Source of the DNA: Tsuneonella sediminis
Lineage (GTDB): Bacteria; Pseudomonadota; Alphaproteobacteria; Sphingomonadales; Sphingomonadaceae
Length of the DNA stretch: 64,000 nucleotides
Direction of reading: 5' to 3'
Assembly: GCF_051912845.1 (NCBI RefSeq)
Contig: NZ_JBNCBU010000001.1
Span: 2,046,001-2,110,000, forward strand
The translations under genes and the position numbers were made by a program. Shown here in pieces: positions 44,791-53,401 of the stretch; positions within the stretch are counted from its first letter, which is position 1; every line of letters starts with the position of its first letter. The notes beneath the pieces are model-generated. The model saw nothing but the letters and a program-made list of their open reading frames with translations, was not told the origin of the DNA and searched no databases.

Positions 44791-46553
44791 CAGTTGGTCC
44801 TCCAGGGAAGAATTCGCGTCGATAGTGTCAGCAGGAAGCGGGCCTTCCCGCGTGTGGTCTGGATTGCCGTTCTTTCGAGCGGAACGGCCATACCGGCGTC
44901 GAGCTGAAGCCGGTCACCCAGGTAAGCGCGGATGCCTCCCCCCGCAGAAGTCAGCCTGTCCGTGCCTCCAGGGCCCTTGTTCCAGACCTTGGCCCGGTCG
45001 GCGAAGGCATACGGTTGGACGCGCAGTTCCGAGCTTTCGAGAAGCTTGTAGCGTCCGCCGCGAAGCTCCACGCTCGCGCCTACGCCGCTGTCGCCCAGGA
45101 TCGCGCCGGGATCGTAACCGCGTCCGACGGTGTAGTTTCCGCCCGTGAATTCTTCAAAGCTGAGCAGCGGGTCGAAAGCGTATTGCGCCCGGGGCTGGAT
45201 CGCCACCGCGATATCGGAACCCAGCGCATATTCCAGCTCGCCGGAAAAGCGGACGAGGCCAGCGGTCGGATCGCCGTCGAGCCTGCTCGGCGGTGTCGTT
45301 CCCGCCGGGCACCCGACGCCGCCGCATCCCGGGGATGCGCCGAACAGGTCGATCGCCTTGCGAACCTCGAACGAGGCGCCCGCGCGCCATTTCGGGCGGA
45401 TGTTGTCGAGGTCGATCGAATCGAGGTCGGCGCGAAGCCAGAGGATCCGCAGCTTGTCGCGCGACAGCTTGCCGATGAGATCGACGTCCTGGTCGACGAA
45501 GTCGAAGCCGCCGCCGATCCACACGTTTTGGCCCTGCGTTCGGGTTACCGGATAGCGCGCGCTCACCTGCGCGAACAGCGTACGCGCCGTCAGCTCGGGT
45601 CCGGCGGGCGCGGCCGCCCCCAGATCGGGCTTGGTCCACGCGTAGGTGAACTGGCCGCCGACCACGAGGCCCTCGCCCCCGGGCCGGAACTGGTGGCTCG
45701 CCTGGACGATCTGCTGCTCAGCGAAGTCGGCGGTCGAATAGAAACCCAGCGAAGTCGCGTCACCGAGCCCGGTCAGGCCGAAGGCCTGAGCGCGCACCTG
45801 TCCGCCCCAGCGGCCGGTCTCGGCGGCGGCGAGGTTCTGCACCGTGAGATCGACGGTGTAGCGCCGGCGAACGACGGTTACCTCCCCGATCAGGTCTCCC
45901 GGAGCGGTGCCGGCGGGCTTGAGCGTCAGCTGGACGTCATATCCGGGCAGGTCGCGCGCGAACAGGAGATAGCGTTCGGCGCGGTATCGATTGAAGACCT
46001 CGTCCTCGCCGAGGCGCCCGAGATATTCCTCGAGCTTGCGTTCCGCCCCCCGTGTCTCGCCGCGGGCACGGATCGCGCTGATGCGGGCATAGAGGACTTC
46101 CAGCCGCACCTCGCCATTCTCGATCCGCTGGGTCGGCACCTGGACCGCGGCGAGGTAGCCCTTGTTCCGCAGGATCGTCGCCGCAGCGTCGCGGATTTCG
46201 CAGATGACGGCGACCGATTGCGGCTGGCCGGCGAAGGGCTTCCAGGCCGCCTCGAGTTCGGTCGGAGCTGCCCCCTTCAGATTGTTGAAGGTGACGTTGC
46301 TGATCGTGACGGGAATGTCCTGATACTGCGGGTCCGCCAACGGACAGGGCGAGCGCTCGATCCCCCCCGAGATCGAAAGCTGCGCAGGGGGCCCCGCCTT
46401 GGGCCGGCTGATGGATTCAAGCTCGTCGCGAGTCGGAGCTCCGGTCGGAGCCGGCAGGGCCTGGGCGAATGCCGGTCCACCCACTCCTGCCACTGCCGCC
46501 GACATGGAGGTAGCTGCCAGCCAATAGCAGAGGCTTGCGCGCGCGTGCGCCAT
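44790..46553 (-). CDS. TpsB outer-membrane transporter (ShlB/FhaC family)
   Basis: 587 residues. Signal peptide ends AFAQ at about 31, followed by a Pro-rich linker, a POTRA-2-like domain (about 88-160: VTFNNLKGAAPTELEAAWKP, ILRNKGYLAAVQVPTQ), a second POTRA-like segment (RYTVDLTVQNLAAAET) and a 16-strand barrel. GRGYDPG at 477-483 is the RGY motif of loop 6 that is essential in Omp85/TpsB pores. It secretes the TpsA adhesin encoded next. ATG 46553 is preceded by GGGGGAA; its stop shares a base with the tpsA start (TGATG). First gene of the three-gene operon. Confidence 0.93.
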   Translation of the reverse strand: MAHARASLCYWLAATSMSAAVAGVGGPAFAQALPAPTGAPTRDELESISRPKAGPPAQLSISGGIERSPCPLADPQYQDIPVTISNVTFNNLKGAAPTELEAAWKPFAGQPQSVAVICEIRDAAATILRNKGYLAAVQVPTQRIENGEVRLEVLYARISAIRARGETRGAERKLEEYLGRLGEDEVFNRYRAERYLLFARDLPGYDVQLTLKPAGTAPGDLIGEVTVVRRRYTVDLTVQNLAAAETGRWGGQVRAQAFGLTGLGDATSLGFYSTADFAEQQIVQASHQFRPGGEGLVVGGQFTYAWTKPDLGAAAPAGPELTARTLFAQVSARYPVTRTQGQNVWIGGGFDFVDQDVDLIGKLSRDKLRILWLRADLDSIDLDNIRPKWRAGASFEVRKAIDLFGASPGCGGVGCPAGTTPPSRLDGDPTAGLVRFSGELEYALGSDIAVAIQPRAQYAFDPLLSFEEFTGGNYTVGRGYDPGAILGDSGVGASVELRGGRYKLLESSELRVQPYAFADRAKVWNKGPGGTDRLTSAGGGIRAYLGDRLQLDAGMAVPLERTAIQTTRGKARFLLTLSTRILPWRTN

Positions 46554-46934
46554 TCGGATTCCCCCAAACTTAGTCCCAAGCAACCCGAATGTTCTCTTTG
46601 GATAGGGACACTACTCTCCTGATTTGAAACGTCAATCGGCTCAAGGCTGCCAGAAAATTCGAAGCGGCTTCATCGCCCGTCTGTGGCCGGTCGGCCGCTC
46701 GAACTCCGACAGGCCGGTTCATGGACGATGCGAATTCGCGGCCCCGCCGAAGCAGCGCGCACCCACGAATGCCCATTGAACAGTGCACGAATTCGCTTAT
46801 GTTGCGATTGGGACTTCTGAATAGGGCGTCCCGAATTTCCGCTCACAACTGAGCGCTGCAGAGAAGGCCGAGCGTAACGCCCGTCTTCTCGCCGGAGGCA
46901 GCGCACCACGCTCGGCTGCTCTAGGAGGCAGTCG
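46554..46934. other. 381-bp divergent intergenic region between TPS operon and hypothetical gene
   Basis: No coding-like frame on either strand that has a ribosome site. It must contain the promoters of the TPS operon and of the 46935 gene; a CTAGGAGG ribosome site ends it at about 46928. No strong -35/-10 pair, repeat or attachment site was recognised. Confidence 0.5.
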
Positions 46935-47486
46935 ATGGACCGTTGTGCCTATCGTTTCGGTTTCTCGTTCGCCGTTTACGACGACTGGTGGGCGAGAAAC
47001 CCCATCAGCCTCGACGTGGAGTCTTACAGCGAGGCTGCATTCGCACGTTTTCAGCGCTGCACGCTCGACAGTTACCTCACGGAATTGGCGCGGCGGTGCC
47101 ACGAGCGATTGCTTCACGCGTATCGCCTGCTCAACCCTGCCGCTCCATACCCCGAGGGTCATCGGCGCTACGGCCCCTACGTGCTCGACCGCCTGATCTG
47201 CCCGTGGGACCGGTTGTGTGTCCTGTACCGCTCGATGCACTTCGACGCCCAGATCGATTTCTTCGACCAGCATCGCCTTCGCGAGGAGCGGCGCTGGCGC
47301 CGCTTTATCGAAGACACCTGCATGACCCCGTTCACCGAACGTGCCGAATGGACCCGCTCGCTGCTCGAGGGAGTGGGGGGCCTCGCGCCCGATCCCCGCT
47401 CGACCAGTCTCCCGATCGAGGAACTGTTCGACGCCATCATTGCCACCCTGAAAGGAGAAGACCATGAACATGCCTGGCTCATCTAG
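46935..47486 (+). CDS. Hypothetical protein, translationally overlapping the alarmone hydrolase
   Basis: 183 residues, not recognised. It is rich in Arg, Trp, Tyr and Cys, mainly helical in appearance, with no signal peptide or membrane helix. Distinctive stretches are FGFSFAVYDDWWARNP, RFQRCTLDSYL, YVLDRLICPWDRLCVLYRSM and ERRWRRFIEDTC. A consensus AGGAGG lies six bases before the ATG, which strongly supports translation; a competing frame on the opposite strand has neither. The last 23 bp overlap the MESH1-like gene, so the two are co-expressed. Pairing with a ppGpp-hydrolase-like enzyme suggests a joint role, but nothing in the protein resembles a known alarmone synthetase. Confidence 0.72.
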   Translation: MDRCAYRFGFSFAVYDDWWARNPISLDVESYSEAAFARFQRCTLDSYLTELARRCHERLLHAYRLLNPAAPYPEGHRRYGPYVLDRLICPWDRLCVLYRSMHFDAQIDFFDQHRLREERRWRRFIEDTCMTPFTERAEWTRSLLEGVGGLAPDPRSTSLPIEELFDAIIATLKGEDHEHAWLI

Positions 47487-48066
47487 GCCCGACGATATCG
47501 TCCGCCTGCTCGATGCGGCGCACTTCGCCGCGGAGAAGCACCGCAACTGCCGGCGCAAGGACGCCGGGGCCACCCCCTACATCAACCATCCCTTGCGGGT
47601 CGCGCAGGTCCTTGCCGAAGAGGGGATCAGGGAAGTCGACGTCCTCATGGCGGCGCTCCTCCACGATACGGTCGAGGACACCGAGACTACGACTGAAGAA
47701 CTTCGAGCGCGGTTCGGCGCGACCGTGGCTGGCCTCGTCGCAGAGGTCACCGACGACAAGGCGCTCGACAAGCAGGTGCGCAAGGACCTTCAGGTCCTCA
47801 AGGCACCTAACAAGTCGGATCGGGCCAAGCTGATCAAAATCGCCGACAAGATCAGCAACCTCGAGGACCTTGTCGCGCGCCCGCCCGACTGGCCCCGCGA
47901 GCGGATCGAGCAATACCGCGAATGGGCCAGCCGCGTCATCGCCGGATGCAGCGGGGTCAACGGGAAGCTCGATGCGCGCGCGCTCGCCCTGTGCACGGAG
48001 TGTAAGCCGCACGGAGCTGAAGGGGCCGACCGCGGAAAGGGGGCAGTCGGCCTCGCAGCCGGTTAA
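47464..48066 (+). CDS. MESH1-like HD-domain (p)ppGpp/NADPH phosphohydrolase
   Basis: 200 residues. Stand-alone HD hydrolase of the RelA/SpoT hydrolase type. Metal and catalytic residues are all visible: His42 in YINHP, His67-Asp68 and Glu71-Asp72 in LLHDTVEDT, and Asp128 in IKIADKISNLED; EVTDDKALDKQVRK matches MESH1. Such small alarmone hydrolases remove the 3'-pyrophosphate of ppGpp or act on NADPH. No synthetase domain is present. It is C-terminally longer than core MESH1 by a Gly/Ala-rich tail (about 165-200) with CTECKPHG. ATG 47464 has AAGGAGAAG upstream inside the preceding gene, so coupling is likely. Confidence 0.88.
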   Translation: MNMPGSSRPDDIVRLLDAAHFAAEKHRNCRRKDAGATPYINHPLRVAQVLAEEGIREVDVLMAALLHDTVEDTETTTEELRARFGATVAGLVAEVTDDKALDKQVRKDLQVLKAPNKSDRAKLIKIADKISNLEDLVARPPDWPRERIEQYREWASRVIAGCSGVNGKLDARALALCTECKPHGAEGADRGKGAVGLAAG

Positions 48067-48106
48067 TCTGGTCGAGCGGCGGGCCCCACAGCGGCCGGCC
48101 CCGTGC

Positions 48107-51100
48107 TCAATGTTCGTGCGCGGACTGGCTGGCCCGACCAGGGAGCGGATCGCTGCTGCGTTCCCACCAGTAGGGTTCGCGGCGGCGGTTGCCCGTGACT
48201 TGTTCGTTGAGCGTCGCCGCGTCGTAGAGCCGCCCCCCCAGCATGACCCGCGAAACCTTTTCGGTGTTGCGGATATCGTCGAGAGGATTTGCGTCGAGAA
48301 TGACCAGGTCTGCGAGCTTGCCCGGTTCCAGCATGCCGAGGTCGCGTTCCATGCCCAGCGTCCGGGCCGGCATTATCGTCGCCGCCTGGAGCGCCTGAAG
48401 CGGCGTCCAGCCGCCCTTGACGAAGCTCCACATTTCCCAGTGGGCGCCGATGCCGTCCTGCTGGCCGTGCGCGCCGATGTTGACCTGGATTCCGCGGTCG
48501 GCAAGCTTGCGGGCCTCGCGGGCCGCCCATGTGTCGGCGTAGTCTTCCTCGGGTGCGATTTCCCGTCGGGCGCTCGCGGCGGCGAGAGTGCCCGGCGGCA
48601 CGTGCGCGGTCAGCAGGGGATGCTCCCACAGGTTGGTGCGGGCTCGCCAGTAGGGATCGGCGCCCGGTCCGCCGTAGGCGACGACGAGCGTGGGCGTGTA
48701 GTTGACGCCCGTCTGGGACCACATCTGCAAGACATCCTGGTAGAACGTGCTGCCGGGCACGTTGTGCTCCACCGTGGCGTTCCCGTCCTGGATCAGGCTC
48801 ATGTCGAGGTTGAACAGCGATCCGCCCTCGGGCACCACGAGCATGTTTTCGGCCTGGGCGGCGCTGACCACCATCTGGCGCTGCTCTCGCCGGGGCTGGT
48901 TGTAGTTCTTGACGCTCATCGCCCCTTGCGCCTTCAGTCGGCGGACGTGGGCCAGCGCGTCCTCGAGCTTGCCGATCTCGGCGAACCGGCCCGCCGCCTT
49001 CGCGCCGTAGATGATCTCGCCGGTCGAGAATATTCGCGGCGCAAGAATGATGCCCGCCCGCTGCATCTCGCTCGCGGCGAAGATCTCGATCGCGCTATTC
49101 GAAGGATCGTGGATCGTGGTTGTGCCCAGCGCGAGGTTGGCCATCGCCGACCAGTTCTGCTGGGGAACCAGCCCGTTTTCCCCCTGCGGTCCGTGCGCGT
49201 GCGCGTCGATGAAGCCGGGAACGACCGTCTTCCCCTTCAGGTCGACCGTCGGCACTCCCGCGGGGATCACGGTTTCGGATCTCGGCCCGACGGCGGCGAT
49301 GCGATTGCCCCGGACGAGGACGACCCCGTCCTCGATGATCCCGCCGTCGTCGCCGCGCATGGTGATGATCCGCGCCCCGGTCAGCGCAACCGAGCCCGTC
49401 GCCTGGTCCGCCCGGACCGTCCGCGACAGGTCGATACCGGATGCCGGCACCGTGTATCGGTCCGCAAACGCGTTTGCGGTATCGGCCGAGTACAACACCG
49501 GCCCGATGCTCCAGTGAGCGCGGCGACCGCCTTGCGAGAAGTGGATGAAGTCCCCGCCGCCCTGGCTGAGCCGGACGGCCGGGAGCGCGCCCTTGTCCGT
49601 CGCCGCGGTCACGTCCTGCGCGCCCGGCAGAAGCGGCATCAGGTGGGCCTCGTAGTTCTGGCGGAAGGCCGCGTACTGACCGTCGGGCGAAACCTCGAAA
49701 TCGCTCGTCAGATCGCCGGAAGCGTGGACCCGCCGGGCCTCGCCTGCCAGATCGGTGCTGAACAGCTGCAGCTTGTCCCCGGCCCGCGCCGTCATGAACA
49801 GGCGGTCGGAATCCGCCCCGAACTGGGGATTGCCCCCACCGCGCTCGACGAGGCGGGGGCGCCCCCCGCTTGCGGAGACGAGGTAAGTACCTGCGTCCCG
49901 GTTCCAGCGGTCGGCCGTGAGGCCGCCCCCGGAGCCTGCCTCGAACGCGATCAGCTTACCGTCGGGCGAGAAGCGCGGGCTCGAATAGTGGCCAGGCTCG
50001 CTCGTGACCGTTCGCGCGGACCCTCCCTTCGATGAAACGGTCATGATCCGGCCGAGGTCATCGTCGGCCCAGTCGACGAAGACGATCGACGATCCGTCGC
50101 GCGACCAGCTTGGCCAGGCTTCGAAGCGCTCGTCAGTCGAGCGCGTCAACCTGCGCGGCGTCCCTCCGTCCGTCGCCTTCAGCCAGAGCTTGCCGAGCGA
50201 TTCGAAGACGACGTGCCGGCCGTCAGGCGAAACCTGTGCCCAGCGCACCATCCTGGTCCGGAAGGTTTCGGGGGCCACCTCGATATCCGGATGGAGCGAT
50301 TCGGCGACCGTGCGGTCGTCCGCGATCGTGAAGGGCACGTCGCGCACTTCTCCGCCGCTCACCGGCACCCGGCGGATCTTGCCGCCGGACCAGAGCACGA
50401 TCTCGCTGCTGTCGGCGGTCCAGTCCATGTTGGGATAGACGCCGGTAACGGCCCAGGTCTCCTGCATGTCCTGGTCCGGCAGGTCCATGAGCTTGCGTTC
50501 GTTGCCGCTGGCGAGATCGCGCACGAACAGTTTCGACTTCGCGCGTTCGCGGCGCACGAAGGCAAGGTACTTTCCGTCAGGCGAAGGATTGGGGCGGACA
50601 GCGCCTCCGTTTCCGGCGGTCAACCGGTGGGTTTCCCCGGTCTCGAGCTCGTACCGTTCGATCGCGAACAGGCTGCGATTCGAATCCTGCGCGTACTGGA
50701 AGACCCCGCCCGGCGTGATGTCCCGGGTGAAATAGATCGTCTTGCCGTCAGGCGCGAAGGTCGGTTCGCCGAGTTCCTTCTGGTGCTTCTCGTCGACGCG
50801 CTTGACGAGCTGGACGCCGGTGCCGCCGTCCACGTGGAACAGCCAGACCTCGCCGGTGCCCAGCGACCGGGCGGTGGTGAAGTGCTTCTTCGCCACGATG
50901 TACCGCCCGTCAGGGCTCCAGCTGGGCTGGTTGAGGAGGCGGAAATCCTCCTTGGTAAGCGGCTTCTTGTCGGAACCGTCCGCTCGCATGAGCCAGATGT
51001 TGTCGCCGCCGCCGCGATCGGAAACGAACGCGATCCGGGTCCCGTCTGGCGACCAGCGCGGTTGCTGGTCGTAGGAAAGGCCCTCGGCTATCCGGGTCGG

Positions 51101-51421
51101 GGTGCCGCCCGCGATCGGCATGACGTAGATGTCGCCGAGCATGTCGAACGCGATGCGCGCGCCGTCGGGCGACACGTCGACGTTCATCCAGGTGCCTTCG
51201 TTCGTGTTGACCGGCACCTTGCGCAAGGTCAGGCCCTGCGGTGCCTCGACGTCCCACGTCGACGCGGCTTCGCCCTTCGCGGTCTCGGGCACCGTGGACG
51301 CCGGCGGCGCGTGCTGGGTGGCGGCGTCGCTCGGGGACGCGTCGAGAGGCGGCGCTACCTGCGCGTGGACCGTGGCAGACGTCGCCAGCAGGGCGCAGGC
51401 AAGCGGGAGCTTTGACAGCAT
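48107..51421 (-). CDS. Exported TolB-like beta-propeller / amidohydrolase fusion protein
   Basis: 1104 residues. Signal peptide MLSKLPLACALLATSATVHAQ. Residues about 70-640 hold repeated WD40-like/PD40 blades marked by SPDGxxIAF (for example WSPDGTRIAFVSD, FSPDGKLIAFEAG). From about 680 onward there is an amidohydrolase-family domain with the metal motif GFIDAHAHG, then GTTTIHDPS, VEHNVPGS, GAHGQQDGIG and the C-terminal LGMLEPGKLADLVILD. It is a predicted periplasmic metallo-hydrolase, with imidazolonepropionase-like or dipeptidase-like activity possible; the substrate is unknown. It converges with the MESH1-like gene. Confidence 0.92.
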   Translation of the reverse strand: MLSKLPLACALLATSATVHAQVAPPLDASPSDAATQHAPPASTVPETAKGEAASTWDVEAPQGLTLRKVPVNTNEGTWMNVDVSPDGARIAFDMLGDIYVMPIAGGTPTRIAEGLSYDQQPRWSPDGTRIAFVSDRGGGDNIWLMRADGSDKKPLTKEDFRLLNQPSWSPDGRYIVAKKHFTTARSLGTGEVWLFHVDGGTGVQLVKRVDEKHQKELGEPTFAPDGKTIYFTRDITPGGVFQYAQDSNRSLFAIERYELETGETHRLTAGNGGAVRPNPSPDGKYLAFVRRERAKSKLFVRDLASGNERKLMDLPDQDMQETWAVTGVYPNMDWTADSSEIVLWSGGKIRRVPVSGGEVRDVPFTIADDRTVAESLHPDIEVAPETFRTRMVRWAQVSPDGRHVVFESLGKLWLKATDGGTPRRLTRSTDERFEAWPSWSRDGSSIVFVDWADDDLGRIMTVSSKGGSARTVTSEPGHYSSPRFSPDGKLIAFEAGSGGGLTADRWNRDAGTYLVSASGGRPRLVERGGGNPQFGADSDRLFMTARAGDKLQLFSTDLAGEARRVHASGDLTSDFEVSPDGQYAAFRQNYEAHLMPLLPGAQDVTAATDKGALPAVRLSQGGGDFIHFSQGGRRAHWSIGPVLYSADTANAFADRYTVPASGIDLSRTVRADQATGSVALTGARIITMRGDDGGIIEDGVVLVRGNRIAAVGPRSETVIPAGVPTVDLKGKTVVPGFIDAHAHGPQGENGLVPQQNWSAMANLALGTTTIHDPSNSAIEIFAASEMQRAGIILAPRIFSTGEIIYGAKAAGRFAEIGKLEDALAHVRRLKAQGAMSVKNYNQPRREQRQMVVSAAQAENMLVVPEGGSLFNLDMSLIQDGNATVEHNVPGSTFYQDVLQMWSQTGVNYTPTLVVAYGGPGADPYWRARTNLWEHPLLTAHVPPGTLAAASARREIAPEEDYADTWAAREARKLADRGIQVNIGAHGQQDGIGAHWEMWSFVKGGWTPLQALQAATIMPARTLGMERDLGMLEPGKLADLVILDANPLDDIRNTEKVSRVMLGGRLYDAATLNEQVTGNRRREPYWWERSSDPLPGRASQSAHEH

Positions 51422-51587
51422 GTCGAGGTCTTTCGATGTGTCGGAGGGCGACCCCCCATTTCTTGTGGGCGGTGCGGGGGATGGCGGAAGGCGGCGGCGA
51501 ACGCAAGCCGCTGCGGCGAAGGACCAAAGCTGAGGAAAACCGGACCATTCGGCGTGAGCGGAACTGCGAGCTTGCTACGGAGGCGCA

Positions 51588-53045
51588 GTGAAGAATCAGA
51601 TCGATCTCGGGACCGACCCCAGCGGAGCATCCGTCTGCCTGGACGTCGAGGAACTGCTCGCGACGCGGCTGCTGGTGCAGGGCAACAGCGGATCGGGCAA
51701 GTCGCACCTGCTTCGCCGCGTGCTCGAGGAGAGCGCCGCGATCGTCCAGCAGATCGTTATCGATCCCGAGGGCGATTTTGTCAGCCTTGCCGATGAATTC
51801 GGTCACGTCGTAATCGACGGGGCGGCTTATTCCGACGCCGAGATCACCCGGTTGGCCGCGCGCGCCCGCGAACACCGGGCCTCGGTCGTGCTCGCGCTGG
51901 ACGGGCTCGAGATCGACAACCAGATGCGCTGCGCCGCGCAGTTCCTGTCCGCGCTGTTCGACGCGCCCGACAGGCACTGGTACCCGGCGCTGGTGATCGT
52001 CGACGAGGCGCAGCTTTTTGCACCGTCCGCATCGGGAGAAGTCAGCGACGACGCGAGGCGCAGCTCGCTTGCCGCGATGACGAACCTGATGTGCCGGGGC
52101 CGCAAGCGAGGCCTTGCAGGAGTCATCGCGACGCAGCGACTGGCGAAGCTGGCCAAGAACGTTGCGGCCGAGGCGTCGAACTTTCTCATGGGCCGCACCT
52201 TCCTCGACATCGACATGGTTCGCGCCGCCGACCTGCTCGGGATGGAGCGGCGCCAGGCGGAACAGATCAGGGATCTGGAACGGGGCCATTTCCTCGGGCT
52301 GGGACCCGCGATCAGCCGGCGCCCTGTCGCGGTGCGGATCGGAAGCGTCCGGACCCGTGCCAAGTCGACCGTCGCAGGCCTGACGCCGCCCCCTGCCGCG
52401 ACCGGCGACGACATGGCAGCCCTTTTACACGCGCCGTCAGAGGATCCGCCCGCGCAGGCGGACCTGTGGAGCATGGCAGATCCGCGGCCTGCCACCGCCG
52501 CCGCCCTGCAGGAATCCATCGTTTGCCAGGCCAGCGCGGAAGCGGCGTGCCCTCAGCCCGAGCTGTCGACCGAGGACGCGGCGGCAGTGGTGTGCGCGGT
52601 GATCATGGACATGGCGGGCGAGGAAGGGTGCACCTTCCTTCCCGCGGCCGCGCTGTTCCAGGATTTCACGGTCCGCTGCCGGATGCGCGGGCTGAAGAAC
52701 CACGGGCTCGACGCCGCCGAGTTCCGCAAGAGCTTTTCCAAGGCCCTGGCCGGCATCGGACTGGCTGACCCCGGCGAACAGGGCGCGCTCCTGCTCGGTC
52801 TCGCCGAGACGATCCCTGCCGACCTGATGGCGCCCTTCCTCGCGATCGGTAAAGCCGCGATCGAAGGCCAGCCATGTCCCGACGACGAGGCCTTGGCGGT
52901 ACTTTACGGCACCCGGTCGGTCGGCCGCGCACGACGGATGCTCGAGCATCTCGAACGGAGCGACCTCGTGGTCGTGCGAACCGATTTTTCCGGGCGCAGA
53001 TCGGTCGCGATCCCCAGGCTTGACCTCGCCACCGCGATGGCCTGA
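51588..53045 (+). CDS. HerA-like ATPase (DUF87 helicase/translocase)
   Basis: 485 residues. P-loop GNSGSGKS at 32-39, a following VIDPEGDF, Walker B LVIVDEAQLF, then sensor region GLAGVIATQRLAKLAKNVAAEASNFLMGRTFLD, which is the HerA/FtsK-clan arrangement. The C-terminal 200 residues are an unrelated helical part ending in a winged-helix-like segment (RSVGRARRMLEHLERSDLVVV). HerA proteins translocate DNA, often with a NurA nuclease; no nuclease gene is adjacent here. Divergent from the amidohydrolase gene. The biological role is open: DNA repair or mobile-element related. Confidence 0.87.
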   Translation: MKNQIDLGTDPSGASVCLDVEELLATRLLVQGNSGSGKSHLLRRVLEESAAIVQQIVIDPEGDFVSLADEFGHVVIDGAAYSDAEITRLAARAREHRASVVLALDGLEIDNQMRCAAQFLSALFDAPDRHWYPALVIVDEAQLFAPSASGEVSDDARRSSLAAMTNLMCRGRKRGLAGVIATQRLAKLAKNVAAEASNFLMGRTFLDIDMVRAADLLGMERRQAEQIRDLERGHFLGLGPAISRRPVAVRIGSVRTRAKSTVAGLTPPPAATGDDMAALLHAPSEDPPAQADLWSMADPRPATAAALQESIVCQASAEAACPQPELSTEDAAAVVCAVIMDMAGEEGCTFLPAAALFQDFTVRCRMRGLKNHGLDAAEFRKSFSKALAGIGLADPGEQGALLLGLAETIPADLMAPFLAIGKAAIEGQPCPDDEALAVLYGTRSVGRARRMLEHLERSDLVVVRTDFSGRRSVAIPRLDLATAMA

Positions 53046-53131
53046 CGAAGCCGGCCTGGCGGGTTGTATCGCGCCACCGGAAATCTGTATCCGTTTCGTC
53101 TCCCGCTACCACACCTTCGCCGGATTCTGCC

Positions 53132-53401
53132 ATGGACCTCGACGACCTCCTGTTCCGATACTTCGGCACCCGTTCTCCCGACGATCTGGGGGAGGGGGCT
53201 CGCGCGGCGGGCGTGGACAAGATGCTTGTCGATCTGGGGCTGACGCGCGACAGGGGACAGCGGTTTGCGCTCTGGTCGATTCTCCACATGCTTGGCGCGG
53301 CACCGGATCTCGACGTTGCCTTTCCCGAAGCGGCGGACAGGGATGCAGCGCGCAACCTCATGGACCTGCTCGACCGGGCCGGCGAGGGGTCCGGTGGCTG
53401 A
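53132..53401 (+). CDS. Small hypothetical protein coupled to the ribosomal oxygenase gene
   Basis: 89 residues, mostly helical and acidic (MDLDDLLFRYFGTRSPDDL, then FALWSILHMLGAAPDLDVAF). No known domain recognised. Its TGA shares a base with the ATG of the downstream JmjC-type oxygenase (TGATG), so the two are translated together and may work together. Sequence composition is protein-like throughout and no other frame competes. Confidence 0.72.
   Translation: MDLDDLLFRYFGTRSPDDLGEGARAAGVDKMLVDLGLTRDRGQRFALWSILHMLGAAPDLDVAFPEAADRDAARNLMDLLDRAGEGSGG

Noticed and set aside
46797..47573. Minus-strand frame overlapping the hypothetical gene at 46935
   Set aside because: No ribosome site and atypical residue composition; the plus-strand frame has AGGAGG and couples to the hydrolase gene.
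47870..50035. Plus-strand frame of about 720 codons under the amidohydrolase fusion
   Set aside because: Complement of a protein with clear propeller and amidohydrolase motifs.
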